DNA of 64,000 nt from an uncultured Peptococcaceae bacterium. Lineage in GTDB: Bacteria; Bacillota; Peptococcia; Peptococcales; Peptococcaceae. The stretch spans positions 62,001 through 126,000 of the forward strand of contig URZX01000002.1 in assembly GCA_900552455.1 (NCBI GenBank). The letters are read 5' to 3'. Position numbers and translations under genes: made by a program. Under the pieces are notes generated by a model. It worked only from the letters and a program-made list of their open reading frames with translations. It was not told the origin of the DNA and did no database searches. Positions 17,327 to 26,491 of the stretch are shown piece by piece (within the stretch, counting starts at the first letter, position 1; each line of letters opens with the position of its first letter).

Positions 17327-17958
17327 TTACAGATCACACAACTTGCATGGGCTATAACCTTGAGCGATTAACGCATCGCGACTACTTTGATACAGGATTG
17401 GGTTAATCATGCGATCGACAGCAGAGCAAGTTAGGCGATGAAATTTGTAGCTGTTATTACTGAAAATAAAAGATGTTTCCAATAGTGCGGATGGCGTCGT
17501 TGAGCTTTTAGTGGTTACCTGAACATCCCTAGATGCATTGTCCTAAAAAACGATGGCGCCAAGAGATTCTGCAAAGACGCGGATCGGGAGCATGGTGCAA
17601 TCATTTATGAGTTTTGGCGCAACATTGTTCTGTTTGGCAATACCATTGATGTTACTGCCGATGACAAAATCAGCTGTGATATTTGCTTTTCTCTACGTGA
17701 ATACTGCGTACATAATTGTCCCAGAAAACACGCGCACCCATCGCTTCTGCAGCAGCACGCATTGGCAAATAAACACGGTCATTTTCTAAAACCGACGATA
17801 CATCGCACACAACAACTGCACCATCGACATGAACAGTGATAGCTTCCTCAGAAGTTTGCCGTATGGTCGCGAGACCAACTGCGAGAATAGCGGTTAGTGT
17901 AAGCACAGCAACTCTCATGATAAGAATAGCTACAAGAAAGATTCTGTACTTTCTCATG
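17327..17958 (-). pseudogene. Decayed copper-amine-oxidase-N / Ada-like zinc domain protein
   Basis: Read across a frameshift, the minus strand encodes a signal anchor (MRKYRIFLVAILIMR), a copper amine oxidase N-terminal-type domain with two repeats (VYLPMRAAAEAMGARVFWDN and MLPIRVFAESLGAIVF.DN) and a C-terminal Ada-like cysteine motif (HRLTC...GYSPCKLC). The lesions are an extra A in the run at about 17696, which makes the first frame stop after KYHS, and a TAG where the repeat pattern demands Trp (about 17545). The parent type is usually a secreted or wall-associated protein. The gene is therefore dead unless both lesions are sequence errors. It sits at the right end of the AT-rich island. 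Confidence 0.75.
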
Positions 17959-18167
17959 ACCAATTTCGTCCTTATTAAAATGTGATGCTTTTCAAATACG
18001 CAAATAATTACACATTCTACAATATTTTCGTTATTCATCCGTCCTTTTATCAAAAATCTCCATCCAGTATAATATGGCGCAAGAATGTGCAAGACACACT
18101 CCTTGAAATTTATCTAAAAGATTCTGGCTCCCCTTATTATATCAACGAACGGTGTGACGCTCTCTCT

Positions 18168-18224
18168 GCCAAAACACAAAAACATCCCGCCCTCGCTGGA
18201 AAAATCCAGTGAAAGCGGGATGTT
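18168..18224 (-). terminator. Terminator of the purine operon
   Basis: AACATCCCGC (18181-18190) pairs with GCGGGATGTT (18215-18224), with an inner CTGG/CCAG stem. The minus-strand tail is TTTTGTGTTTT. It lies 17 bp after the purL stop. Confidence 0.8.
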
Positions 18225-18241
18225 ATTTTTATGCATGCCTA

Positions 18242-21200
18242 TCAGAGCTTGAAGTAGTTGACGCCGTTTTCGAAGATCGGCTGGAGCTTATTGCCAGGAA
18301 TGTTCTTGGCGATGTTCGCGCCAACGCGTTCGCTGTGGCCCATTTTACCGAGGATGCGGCCATCTGGGCTGGTGAGCCCTTCGATGGCGGCGTAGGAGCC
18401 GTTGATATTATACGGCATATCGAGACGGGTATTTCCGTCAAAATCGACGTACTGGGTGACCACCTGATTGTTCGCGAAGAGATGCTTCAGCGTTTCTTCT
18501 CCGGCGACGAAGCGACCTTCGCCGTGGGAGAATGGGATCTGGTAGGTTGTGCCGACTTCCATGCCTGCGAGCCATGGCGACTGGTTGCTCATGAGCTTGG
18601 TGAGGGCGTACTTGGATTGATGACGCCCGATGGTGTTGAAGGTGAGGGTGCAGTCGTTTTCAGTTGGATCGACGATCTTTCCGTATGGCAGGAGGCCGAG
18701 CTTGACGAGCGCCTGGAAGCCGTTGCAGATGCCGAGCATGAGCCCGTCCTGAACAGAGAGCAAATGCTCGATGGCTTCTTTGAGGCGTTCGTTGCGGAAG
18801 AAGGCAGCGATGTATTTACCGGAGCCATCCGGCTCGTCACCGAAGGAAAATCCGCCAGGGAGCACGAGCATCTGTGCATCGGAGAGCGCTTTTTCCATGG
18901 CGTCGATGGATGCCTGCAGGCGTTCTGCAGTGAGGTTGCCAATGACGATCGGTTCTACCTTGGCACCGGCGCGCTCAAGAATGCGGGCGGTGTCGTATTC
19001 GCAGTTGGTGCCTGGGAATACAGCGAGAACGGCCTTTGGCGCGCCGCTGATCTGGCCGGCGAACTGGTAGGTTTTATCAGGCTTTGTGACGGCGAAAGCG
19101 TCTGGCGTGCCGACGTAATCGTTTTCAGCGGCAGTTGGGTAGACGTCTTCGAGGGTGCCGTTGTAATCGTCATCCAGCACAGCGAGATCAATGGTGACAT
19201 CTGGCCAGCTGAAGGTGAAGGCGGTGGAAACGACGCCGAGCAGCTCGGTCTTGATGCCGATCTCTTCCGCAGCGGTTTCAAGCACGAGGGTGCCGACGGC
19301 TGGCTGGAAGAGGCTGTCAAAATCGACGTCCTTGGCGAAGGTGACACCGTAGCGGTTGCCGATGGCCATTTTGTAGAGCCCTTCGATGATACCGCCCTGA
19401 CCAACGCTCCAGGCGCTGACAACCTTGCCAGTCTGGATGGCGGTCTGGATGGCTTCGTAGAAAGCTTTGAACGCTTCTGGATCGACGCGGCCGTCGGCGG
19501 TGCGCTGAACGCTCACGCTGACGATCTTGTGACCTGGTTCTTTGAACTCTGGGCTGATGACGCGATCTGCTTCAGAAATGGTGGTGGCGAAGCTGATGAG
19601 CGTCGGTGGCACGTCCATATCCTCGAAAGAGCCGCTCATGGAATCCTTGCCGCCGATGGCAGGGAGCTCGAGGTCGCGCTGTGCGGCGAGCGCGCCGAGC
19701 AGCGCTTTGAATGGCTGGCCCCAGCGCTCTGGCACGTTTTTGATGCTGTGGAAATATTCCTGCATGGACAGATAAACGTCGCGCGTCGTGGTGCCGGTGG
19801 CAATGAGCTTCATGATGGATTCGAGCACGCTATGATAAGCGCCCCAGAACTGGTTCTGGCTCATGGCGTCTGGCGAAAATCCGTAAGCGAAAAGGCTGGC
19901 GGTGTTGGTTTCACCGCGGAGCACAGGGATCTTGGCGACCATGGTCTGGATCGGCGTGGCCTGATACTTACCGCCGAGCGGGAAGAGCACGGTGCCGGCG
20001 CCGATGGTGGAGTCGAACTGTTCAACAATCCCTGCTTTGGAGCAAACGTTGAGTCCGGACAGATGCGCTTTGAGCGCGTCGAGCTTGTCGGCTGGCACGG
20101 CAACCTTCGCATGCGGATCGGCGTCTTTCGTGGCGACGACGCTGGCTTCCTTGCGTGCACCGGCAGAATCGACAAAGGTACGCGCGAGATCAACGATGTG
20201 CTGGCCGCGGTATTCGATGATCATCCGGCCCGTATCCGTCACGTCGGCGACGTTGGTGCATTCGAGGTTTTCTTCGTAGGCCATGTCGCGGAAGGCTTCC
20301 CAGTCTTCCTTGGCGATGACGCAGGCCATACGCTCCTGGCTTTCAGAGATCGCCAGCTCGGTGCCTGTGAGGCCTTCGTATTTCTTCGGCACGCGGTCGA
20401 GATGAATGTGGAGGCTGTCCGCAAGCTCGCCAATGGCGACGGAAACGCCGCCAGCACCGAAGTCGTTGCAGCGCTTGATCATGCGGGCGATCTCCGGTCT
20501 GCGGAAGAGGCGCTGGATCTTGCGCTCTTCGACAGGATTCCCCTTCTGCACTTCTGCGCCGGAGGTTTCGAGGGAGTTGGCGTCCTGCTTCTTGGAAGAG
20601 CCGGTAGCGCCGCCGCAGCCATCGCGCCCGGTCTTGCCGCCCAGGAGCACGACGATGTCGCCTGGTTCTGGACGCTGGCGCACGATGTTTTCAGCAGGCG
20701 CTGCTGCGACAACAGCGCCAACCTCCATGCGCTTGGCTTCGTAGCCAGGATGGTAGACTTCGTCGACAATGCCGGTGGCCATGCCGATCTGGTTGCCGTA
20801 GGAGGAAAAGCCCTTGGCAGCCAGCGTGCAGATCTTGCGCTGAGGAAGCTTACCCTTCAGGGTTTCGCTGGTGGCTTTTCGCGGATCAGCTGCGCCGGTG
20901 ACGCGCATGCTCTGGTAAACATAGCTGCGTCCGCTCAGCGGATCGCGGATGGCGCCGCCAAGACAGGTGGCTGCGCCGCCGAATGGTTCAATTTCAGTTG
21001 GATGGTTGTGGGTCTCGTTTTTGAACATGTAGATCCACGGCTCCTTGACGCCGTCGATGTCGACATCGGTCTTGATGGAGCAGGCGTTGATCTCTTCGCT
21101 CTCGTCGAGATTACGCACAAGGCCATGCTTCTTGAGATATTTTGTGGAAATGGTGCCAAGATCCATGAGAGAGATCGGCGGCCATTTCTCGCGATCTTTG

Positions 21201-21979
21201 TACACATCCTCACGCAAAGCGAGGTATTCGTCGTAGACCTTCTGCACCGTTGGATCTTCGATGGTGACATCGGTGATCACAGTATTGAAGGTGGTGTGAC
21301 GGCAGTGGTCGGACCAGTAGGTGTCGACAACCTTGAGCTCGGTCTCAGTTGGATCGCGCTGCTCTTCCTGGAAGTAGGCCTGCAGAAAAGCGAGGTCGTC
21401 CACATCCATGGAAAGGCCGTAGCTTTTGATGATGGCAGCCAGTCCCTCGCGATCAGCGTCGATCAACCCTTCCACTGTTGGCACAGTGTCTGCAGCAGGC
21501 GCTGGCGCTTCGAAGGCTTCTGGTTTTTCAAGCGCAGCGAGACGCGCTTCTACCGGGTTCACGAGGTAATGCTCAACAGCAGCGACATCCTCTGCAGAGA
21601 GCGCGCCGAAAAGCACGTAAACCTCCGCCGTCTTGACGACAGGACGCGCGCCAGTCACAACCTCGATGCACTGCGCGCAGCTGTCGGCGCGCTGATCGTA
21701 CTGGCCAGGCAGCGGCTCGACAGCGAGGATCGTCTTGCCGTCATACTCTGCTGGCAGCGTCTCTGCATAGATCTGGTCGACGCGTGGCTCAGAGAGTACG
21801 AGATCGCCGATCTTTTTGGTGTCGAACGATTCGTCGAGATCCAGATCGTAGCGACGGATGATGCGCACATCCTCCAGCGCCGAAAGGCCAAGATCGCGCA
21901 CGAGCGACTGGAGCAGCGCCGTATTTTCTTCGCGGAAATCCGCTTTACGTTCAACAAAAAAGCGTTTGATTTCGCTCAT
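18242..21979 (-). CDS. purL: Phosphoribosylformylglycinamidine synthase, single-chain
   Basis: Step 4 of IMP synthesis: converts FGAR, glutamine and ATP to FGAM. At 1,245 residues it is the fused form, with a PurS-like N terminus, two AIRS-type ATPase domains (NHPTEIEPFGGAATCLGG; GKTGRDGCGGAT) and a C-terminal glutamine amidotransferase. That last domain holds the nucleophile in LGICNGFQ and FSHGEGR. No separate purS or purQ is therefore needed, and none is present. It is the last gene of the operon, 12 bp after purD. The long antisense frame opposite it is a codon-bias shadow. Confidence 0.96.
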   Translation of the reverse strand: MSEIKRFFVERKADFREENTALLQSLVRDLGLSALEDVRIIRRYDLDLDESFDTKKIGDLVLSEPRVDQIYAETLPAEYDGKTILAVEPLPGQYDQRADSCAQCIEVVTGARPVVKTAEVYVLFGALSAEDVAAVEHYLVNPVEARLAALEKPEAFEAPAPAADTVPTVEGLIDADREGLAAIIKSYGLSMDVDDLAFLQAYFQEEQRDPTETELKVVDTYWSDHCRHTTFNTVITDVTIEDPTVQKVYDEYLALREDVYKDREKWPPISLMDLGTISTKYLKKHGLVRNLDESEEINACSIKTDVDIDGVKEPWIYMFKNETHNHPTEIEPFGGAATCLGGAIRDPLSGRSYVYQSMRVTGAADPRKATSETLKGKLPQRKICTLAAKGFSSYGNQIGMATGIVDEVYHPGYEAKRMEVGAVVAAAPAENIVRQRPEPGDIVVLLGGKTGRDGCGGATGSSKKQDANSLETSGAEVQKGNPVEERKIQRLFRRPEIARMIKRCNDFGAGGVSVAIGELADSLHIHLDRVPKKYEGLTGTELAISESQERMACVIAKEDWEAFRDMAYEENLECTNVADVTDTGRMIIEYRGQHIVDLARTFVDSAGARKEASVVATKDADPHAKVAVPADKLDALKAHLSGLNVCSKAGIVEQFDSTIGAGTVLFPLGGKYQATPIQTMVAKIPVLRGETNTASLFAYGFSPDAMSQNQFWGAYHSVLESIMKLIATGTTTRDVYLSMQEYFHSIKNVPERWGQPFKALLGALAAQRDLELPAIGGKDSMSGSFEDMDVPPTLISFATTISEADRVISPEFKEPGHKIVSVSVQRTADGRVDPEAFKAFYEAIQTAIQTGKVVSAWSVGQGGIIEGLYKMAIGNRYGVTFAKDVDFDSLFQPAVGTLVLETAAEEIGIKTELLGVVSTAFTFSWPDVTIDLAVLDDDYNGTLEDVYPTAAENDYVGTPDAFAVTKPDKTYQFAGQISGAPKAVLAVFPGTNCEYDTARILERAGAKVEPIVIGNLTAERLQASIDAMEKALSDAQMLVLPGGFSFGDEPDGSGKYIAAFFRNERLKEAIEHLLSVQDGLMLGICNGFQALVKLGLLPYGKIVDPTENDCTLTFNTIGRHQSKYALTKLMSNQSPWLAGMEVGTTYQIPFSHGEGRFVAGEETLKHLFANNQVVTQYVDFDGNTRLDMPYNINGSYAAIEGLTSPDGRILGKMGHSERVGANIAKNIPGNKLQPIFENGVNYFKL

Positions 21980-21991
21980 TGTGTTCTCCCC

Positions 21992-23254
21992 TTACTGTAA
22001 TGCACGGGCGCCGATATCGCGGCGGAACTGCATGTGGTCAAAGTTGATCTTTTCCACAGCAGCGTAGGCCTTGTCGATGGCGCCTTTGATGGTCGCATCC
22101 TTGGCAGTAACGCCGAGCACACGCCCACCGTTGGTGACGATTTCTCCGTCTTTTTCAGCGGTGCCGGAATGGAATACGATGGCTTCTTCTGCTGCGATGT
22201 CGTCAAGGCCATGGATAGGCACGCCCTTTTCGGAACTGGCTGGATAGCCGCCGGAGGCCATGATCACGCAGACAGCAGCTTCGTCATGCCATTCGAGCGT
22301 CGCCTCGTCGAGTTTTCCATTCACGCAGGCCTGGAAAAGCGCGACAATGTCGCTCTTCATGCGCACCATGATCGGCTGGGTTTCAGGATCGCCGAAGCGC
22401 ACGTTGTATTCCAGCACGCGTGGGCCTTTTTCTGTGAGCATGAGGCCGGTGTAGAGAATGCCGGTGAACGGCGTTCCTTCAGCAGCCATGGCAGCGATGG
22501 TTGGTTCGATGATGGTCTTGTTGACTTCGGCAGAAAGCGCCTCGGTGTATACCGGCGCTGGCGAATACGCGCCCATACCACCGGTGTTTGGTCCCTTGTC
22601 GCCGTCGAAAATGCGCTTGTGGTCCTGCGCGCTCACCATTGGCAGCACAGATTTCCCGTCAGCGAACGCAAGCACGCTGACTTCCGGCCCGACCATGTAT
22701 TCTTCAATGACGATCGTCGCGCTGGCATCGCCGAAGGCGTGATCGGTCAGCATATCTTCGATGGCTTTGTCGGCTTCTTCACGGGTCATGCAGATGATGA
22801 CGCCCTTACCAGCAGCCAGCCCGTCGGCCTTGACCACGCATGGCACGCCGATCTCGTCGACGAAGGCTTTCGCTTTGTCCACATCGGTGAAGGTGTCAAA
22901 GGCTGCTGTTGGGATGCCATATTCTTTCATCAGCTCTTTCGAGAAAGCTTTGCTGCCTTCGAGCTTTGCAGCCGCTTTGTTTGGGCCGAAGCAGGCAAGC
23001 CCGGCTTCCTGGAACGCATCCACGATGCCCAGCGTCAGTGGGAGCTCCGGACCGACAACAGTGAGATCGATCCCTTCCGCTTTCGCGAAATCCACAAGGC
23101 CTGCGATATCATCAACCTTGATATTGACGAGCGTCGCCACATCGACCATACCGATGTTACCAGGAGCGACATAAACTTCTGTATCAGGGCGCTGGGCGAT
23201 CTTCCAGCAAAGTGCATGTTCACGACCGCCGCTGCCCACTACTAATACTTTCAT
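21992..23254 (-). CDS. purD: Phosphoribosylamine-glycine ligase
   Basis: Step 2 of the pathway: ATP-dependent joining of phosphoribosylamine and glycine to GAR. The 420 residues begin with VLVVGSGGREHALCWK and include the ATP-grasp region (VVKADGLAAGKGVIICMTREEA) and the metal-binding LEYNVRFGDPETQ. The length is typical. It is 14 bp after purH and 12 bp before purL, within the uninterrupted pur operon. Confidence 0.97.
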   Translation of the reverse strand: MKVLVVGSGGREHALCWKIAQRPDTEVYVAPGNIGMVDVATLVNIKVDDIAGLVDFAKAEGIDLTVVGPELPLTLGIVDAFQEAGLACFGPNKAAAKLEGSKAFSKELMKEYGIPTAAFDTFTDVDKAKAFVDEIGVPCVVKADGLAAGKGVIICMTREEADKAIEDMLTDHAFGDASATIVIEEYMVGPEVSVLAFADGKSVLPMVSAQDHKRIFDGDKGPNTGGMGAYSPAPVYTEALSAEVNKTIIEPTIAAMAAEGTPFTGILYTGLMLTEKGPRVLEYNVRFGDPETQPIMVRMKSDIVALFQACVNGKLDEATLEWHDEAAVCVIMASGGYPASSEKGVPIHGLDDIAAEEAIVFHSGTAEKDGEIVTNGGRVLGVTAKDATIKGAIDKAYAAVEKINFDHMQFRRDIGARALQ

Positions 23255-23268
23255 AGCTTTATCCTCTC

Positions 23269-24798
23269 TTAATGCTTAAAGTGACGCACGCCTGTGAAGA
23301 CCATGGCAATGCCGAATTTGTTGCAGGCGTCGATGACTTCCTGATCGCGGATGCTCCCGCCTGGCTGGATGATCGCCGTGATCCCGGCTGCAGCAGCCAC
23401 TTCGATGTTGTCTGCAAATGGGAAGAACGCATCGCTGGCAAGCACCGCACCCTTAGCCTTGTCGCCGGCATGCTTGAGCGCAATGTCGCAGCTGCCAACG
23501 CGGTTCATCTGGCCAGCGCCGACGCCAATGGATACGCCGTCCTTGGCGACGACGATGGCGTTGGATTTGACATGCTTGACCACATTCCATGCGAACACGA
23601 GATCATCCAAAAGCGCTGGATCTGGCTGCGTTTCGGTGACAACCTTGAGCTCCGCTGGATCCAGGTGATGGATGTCGCGCTCCTGCACGAGGAAACCGCC
23701 GCTGATCGTCTCGATCCATGGCGTGGTCACCTGGCCGCAGGCGTGGGTATCGAGGATGCGCAGCTTTTCCTTCTTGTGAAGGATATCCACAACGCCGTCT
23801 TCGTAGCCTGGTGCGATGACTGCTTCAAAGAAGGTCTTGATGATCTCTTCAGCCGTCGCCTGATCGAGCACGCGGTTGAACGCGATGATCCCGCCGTAGG
23901 ACGAAAGCGGATCGGCGTCGTGCGCCTTGGTGAAGGCTTCCAGCACAGTGCTGCCGACAGCGAAGCCGCAAGGATTGGTGTGCTTGATGATCGCGCAGGC
24001 TGGACGGTCGGTGAATTCGTTGACCATCTGCCAGGCAGCGTCGGTATCGACAATGTTGTTATAGCTGAGCTCCTTGCCGCCGAGCTGTTCTGCACCTGCG
24101 AGGGTGCCTGCTTTTGTCGAGCTGGCATAGAAAGCTGCTTTCTGGTGAGGGTTTTCGCCGTAGCGCAGGCCCTGCTTGAGCACACCGCCAAAGCTGTAGG
24201 ATGGTTCGAACACATCCTCTGCGAACTGGCTCACGAGATACTGGCTGATCGCTGCATCGTAGCGCGCCGTCATCTCAAAAGCACGCATCGCGAGCTTCTG
24301 ACGCTGAGCGAGGGTGATGCCTTCGTCGCTCTTCAGCGCTGCGATAACGTCGTCGTACTGTGCAGGATCGACGACAATGGAGACGCGCTCGTGGTTTTTG
24401 GCAGCAGCGCGCACCATCGTTGGCCCACCGATATCGATGTTTTCGATGGCTGTCTGCTGATCCACGCCTTCCTTGGCGATGGTCGCTTCAAACGGATAGA
24501 GATTGATGACCACCAGGTCGATCGGCGTGATGTCCATATCTTTCAGCGTCTGCATATGTTCTTCTGTGCCGCGGGCGAGGATCCCTGCATGAATGATCGG
24601 ATGCAGCGTCTTCACGCGGCCATCGAGGATCTCTGGGAATTTCGTTACATCGCTGACTTCCACAACTGCAACACCAGCGTCGCGCAATGCACGCGCGGTG
24701 CCACCGGTGGAAAGGATCTCGTAATCGAGTTCCACCAGCGCTTTGGCAAATTCTACAAGTCCTGTTTTATCTGATACACTGATCAATGCTCTTTTCAC
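23269..24798 (-). CDS. purH: Bifunctional AICAR transformylase / IMP cyclohydrolase
   Basis: Last two steps to IMP: formyl transfer from 10-formyl-THF to AICAR, then ring closure. The 509 residues consist of an N-terminal MGS-like cyclohydrolase domain (ISVSDKTGLVEFAKAL; GRVKTLHP) and a C-terminal transformylase domain with the conserved IKHTNPCG segment. The protein ends in FTGVRHFKH, as in the family. It follows purN by 10 bp. Confidence 0.97.
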   Translation of the reverse strand: MKRALISVSDKTGLVEFAKALVELDYEILSTGGTARALRDAGVAVVEVSDVTKFPEILDGRVKTLHPIIHAGILARGTEEHMQTLKDMDITPIDLVVINLYPFEATIAKEGVDQQTAIENIDIGGPTMVRAAAKNHERVSIVVDPAQYDDVIAALKSDEGITLAQRQKLAMRAFEMTARYDAAISQYLVSQFAEDVFEPSYSFGGVLKQGLRYGENPHQKAAFYASSTKAGTLAGAEQLGGKELSYNNIVDTDAAWQMVNEFTDRPACAIIKHTNPCGFAVGSTVLEAFTKAHDADPLSSYGGIIAFNRVLDQATAEEIIKTFFEAVIAPGYEDGVVDILHKKEKLRILDTHACGQVTTPWIETISGGFLVQERDIHHLDPAELKVVTETQPDPALLDDLVFAWNVVKHVKSNAIVVAKDGVSIGVGAGQMNRVGSCDIALKHAGDKAKGAVLASDAFFPFADNIEVAAAAGITAIIQPGGSIRDQEVIDACNKFGIAMVFTGVRHFKH

Positions 24799-24808
24799 GA
24801 TAACACCC

Positions 24809-25414
24809 CTACTTCTTGATTTTCACTGTGCGACCATCAAAGGCCACCTTATTATCTGCGATGAGCTGCAGGCAGATCGAATAGATCTGATGTTCCTGCA
24901 CGAGAATGCGCGCCGAGAGGCTGTCCTCGTCGTCGCCGTCTTCCACCGGCACTGGCACCTGCGCGATGATCGGGCCGTGATCCAGCTCTGCATCGACAAA
25001 ATGCACGGTGCAGCCGCTCACCTTCACACCGTAGTCCACAGCCTGTTTCTGAGCGTGGAGCCCTGGGAAGGATGGGAGCAGCGATGGATGGATATTGACC
25101 ACCGGGCAGCCAACATTCGCGAGAAAATCGGCGCCGAGGATCTTCATATATCCGGCGAGCACAACGAGGTTGCAGCGCACCTTCTTCACTTCGTCGAGCA
25201 CTGCTTCTTCGTAGGCTTCGCGGCTGGCGAACTGCTTTTCATCGACGCAGACATGAGGAATGCCCTTTTCTGCAGCGTAAGCGAGCACGTTTGCTTCCGG
25301 TTTGTTAGAGAGCAGCAGCGAAACTTCGACGTTCGTCAGCGCGCCGGATTCAATATTTTCAACGATTGCCTTAAAATTCGATCCGCGACCGGATGCGAAT
25401 ACGACTATCTTCAC
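24809..25414 (-). CDS. purN: Phosphoribosylglycinamide formyltransferase
   Basis: Step 3: folate-dependent formylation of GAR to FGAR. The 201 residues open with IVVFASGRGSNFKAI. They contain the catalytic Asn/His/Asp region, INIHPSLLPSFPGLHAQ and GCTVHFVDAELDHGPII, as in the E. coli enzyme. It lies between purM and purH with short gaps. No formate-dependent purT is seen in the window. Confidence 0.96.
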   Translation of the reverse strand: MKIVVFASGRGSNFKAIVENIESGALTNVEVSLLLSNKPEANVLAYAAEKGIPHVCVDEKQFASREAYEEAVLDEVKKVRCNLVVLAGYMKILGADFLANVGCPVVNIHPSLLPSFPGLHAQKQAVDYGVKVSGCTVHFVDAELDHGPIIAQVPVPVEDGDDEDSLSARILVQEHQIYSICLQLIADNKVAFDGRTVKIKK

Positions 25415-25430
25415 TTTGACCCTTCCCTTC

Positions 25431-26474
25431 TCACTTGATCACGGTGTAACCGTCGCCTTCGGTGATGACGCCGATCTGATAGAAGGTTTCATTCTGAGCC
25501 GCCAGCGTTTCAGCGACTTTGTCGGCCTGGTCTTTGTCTGCGATGATGACATAGCCAATGCCCATGTTGAAGGTCTTATAAAGCTCGTCATCGCCGAGAT
25601 TGCCAGCTTCTGCCAGCGCGTCAAAAATGGCTGGACGTGGCCAGGTTGTGCGGTCAAATTCTGCGTTCACGTTCTTTGGCAGCACGCGTGGCACGTTTTC
25701 GATGAGACCGCCGCCGGTGATGTGTGCCATGCCGAGGATCGCATCCGGGCAGGTTTCGAGCAGCGCCAGCACACTCTTGACATAGATCTTCGTTGGTTCG
25801 AGCATGACTTCGCCGACGCTCTTGCCGCTGTCGCCAAACGGATCGGTGAGGGATTTTCCTTCAACTTCCAGCATCAGCTTGCGCGCCAGAGAAAATCCGT
25901 TGGAATGCAGCCCTGTCGATGGCAGACCAAAGATGACATCGCCAGCCTTGATCTTCGAGCCGTCGATCATCTTGTCGCGATCGACCACGCCGACGCAGAA
26001 ACCGGCCACATCATACTCGCCGATCTTGTAGAAGCCTGGCATTTCCGCCGTTTCGCCGCCAACAAGTGCGCAGTTTGCCTGGACGCAGCCTTCAGCCACA
26101 CCCTTGACAACCTGAGAGAACTGTTCTGGTTCGAGCTTGCCGACTGCCACGTAATCAAGGAAGAACAATGGCTCTGCGCCGCTGACGAGAATGTCGTTAA
26201 CGCACATGGCCACGGCATCGATGCCGATGGTGTCGTGCTTGTTCATATCGAAAGCCAGTTTCAGCTTTGTACCGACGCCATCGGTGCCGCTGATCAGCAC
26301 AGGGTTTTCATATTTGTCCTTGTCGAACGCGAAAAGCCCGCCAAAGCCGCCGAGCCCGCCGATCACTTCCGGACGCTGGGTGCGCTTGACATAAGGCTTG
26401 ATGAGTTCAACAGACGCATTGCCTGCGTCGATGTCGACGCCGGCGTCTTTATAGGTAATGGTTTTCTTTTCCAC
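25431..26474 (-). CDS. purM: Phosphoribosylformylglycinamidine cyclo-ligase
   Basis: Step 5: ATP-dependent ring closure of FGAM to AIR. The start is the GTG at 26474, with AGGAGG seven bases upstream, giving 347 residues. The open frame continues to 26549 through the purF end but without a ribosome site. Seen: YKDAGVDIDAGN, ISGTDGVGTKLKLAF and the glycine-rich HITGGGLIENVPRVLP. It follows purF by 17 bp. Confidence 0.96.
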   Translation of the reverse strand: MEKKTITYKDAGVDIDAGNASVELIKPYVKRTQRPEVIGGLGGFGGLFAFDKDKYENPVLISGTDGVGTKLKLAFDMNKHDTIGIDAVAMCVNDILVSGAEPLFFLDYVAVGKLEPEQFSQVVKGVAEGCVQANCALVGGETAEMPGFYKIGEYDVAGFCVGVVDRDKMIDGSKIKAGDVIFGLPSTGLHSNGFSLARKLMLEVEGKSLTDPFGDSGKSVGEVMLEPTKIYVKSVLALLETCPDAILGMAHITGGGLIENVPRVLPKNVNAEFDRTTWPRPAIFDALAEAGNLGDDELYKTFNMGIGYVIIADKDQADKVAETLAAQNETFYQIGVITEGDGYTVIK

Positions 26475-26491
26475 AGGTATTCCTCCTATGC

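Noticed and set aside
11513..18224. Prophage or insertion-sequence origin of the AT-rich island
   Set aside because: No integrase, transposase, att-like direct repeats or tRNA gene seen at either edge, so the mode of transfer cannot be stated.
18209..22000. Open frame of 1,263 codons on the plus strand opposite purL
   Set aside because: It mirrors purL almost end to end, has no family motifs and results from the GC-biased third positions of the real gene.
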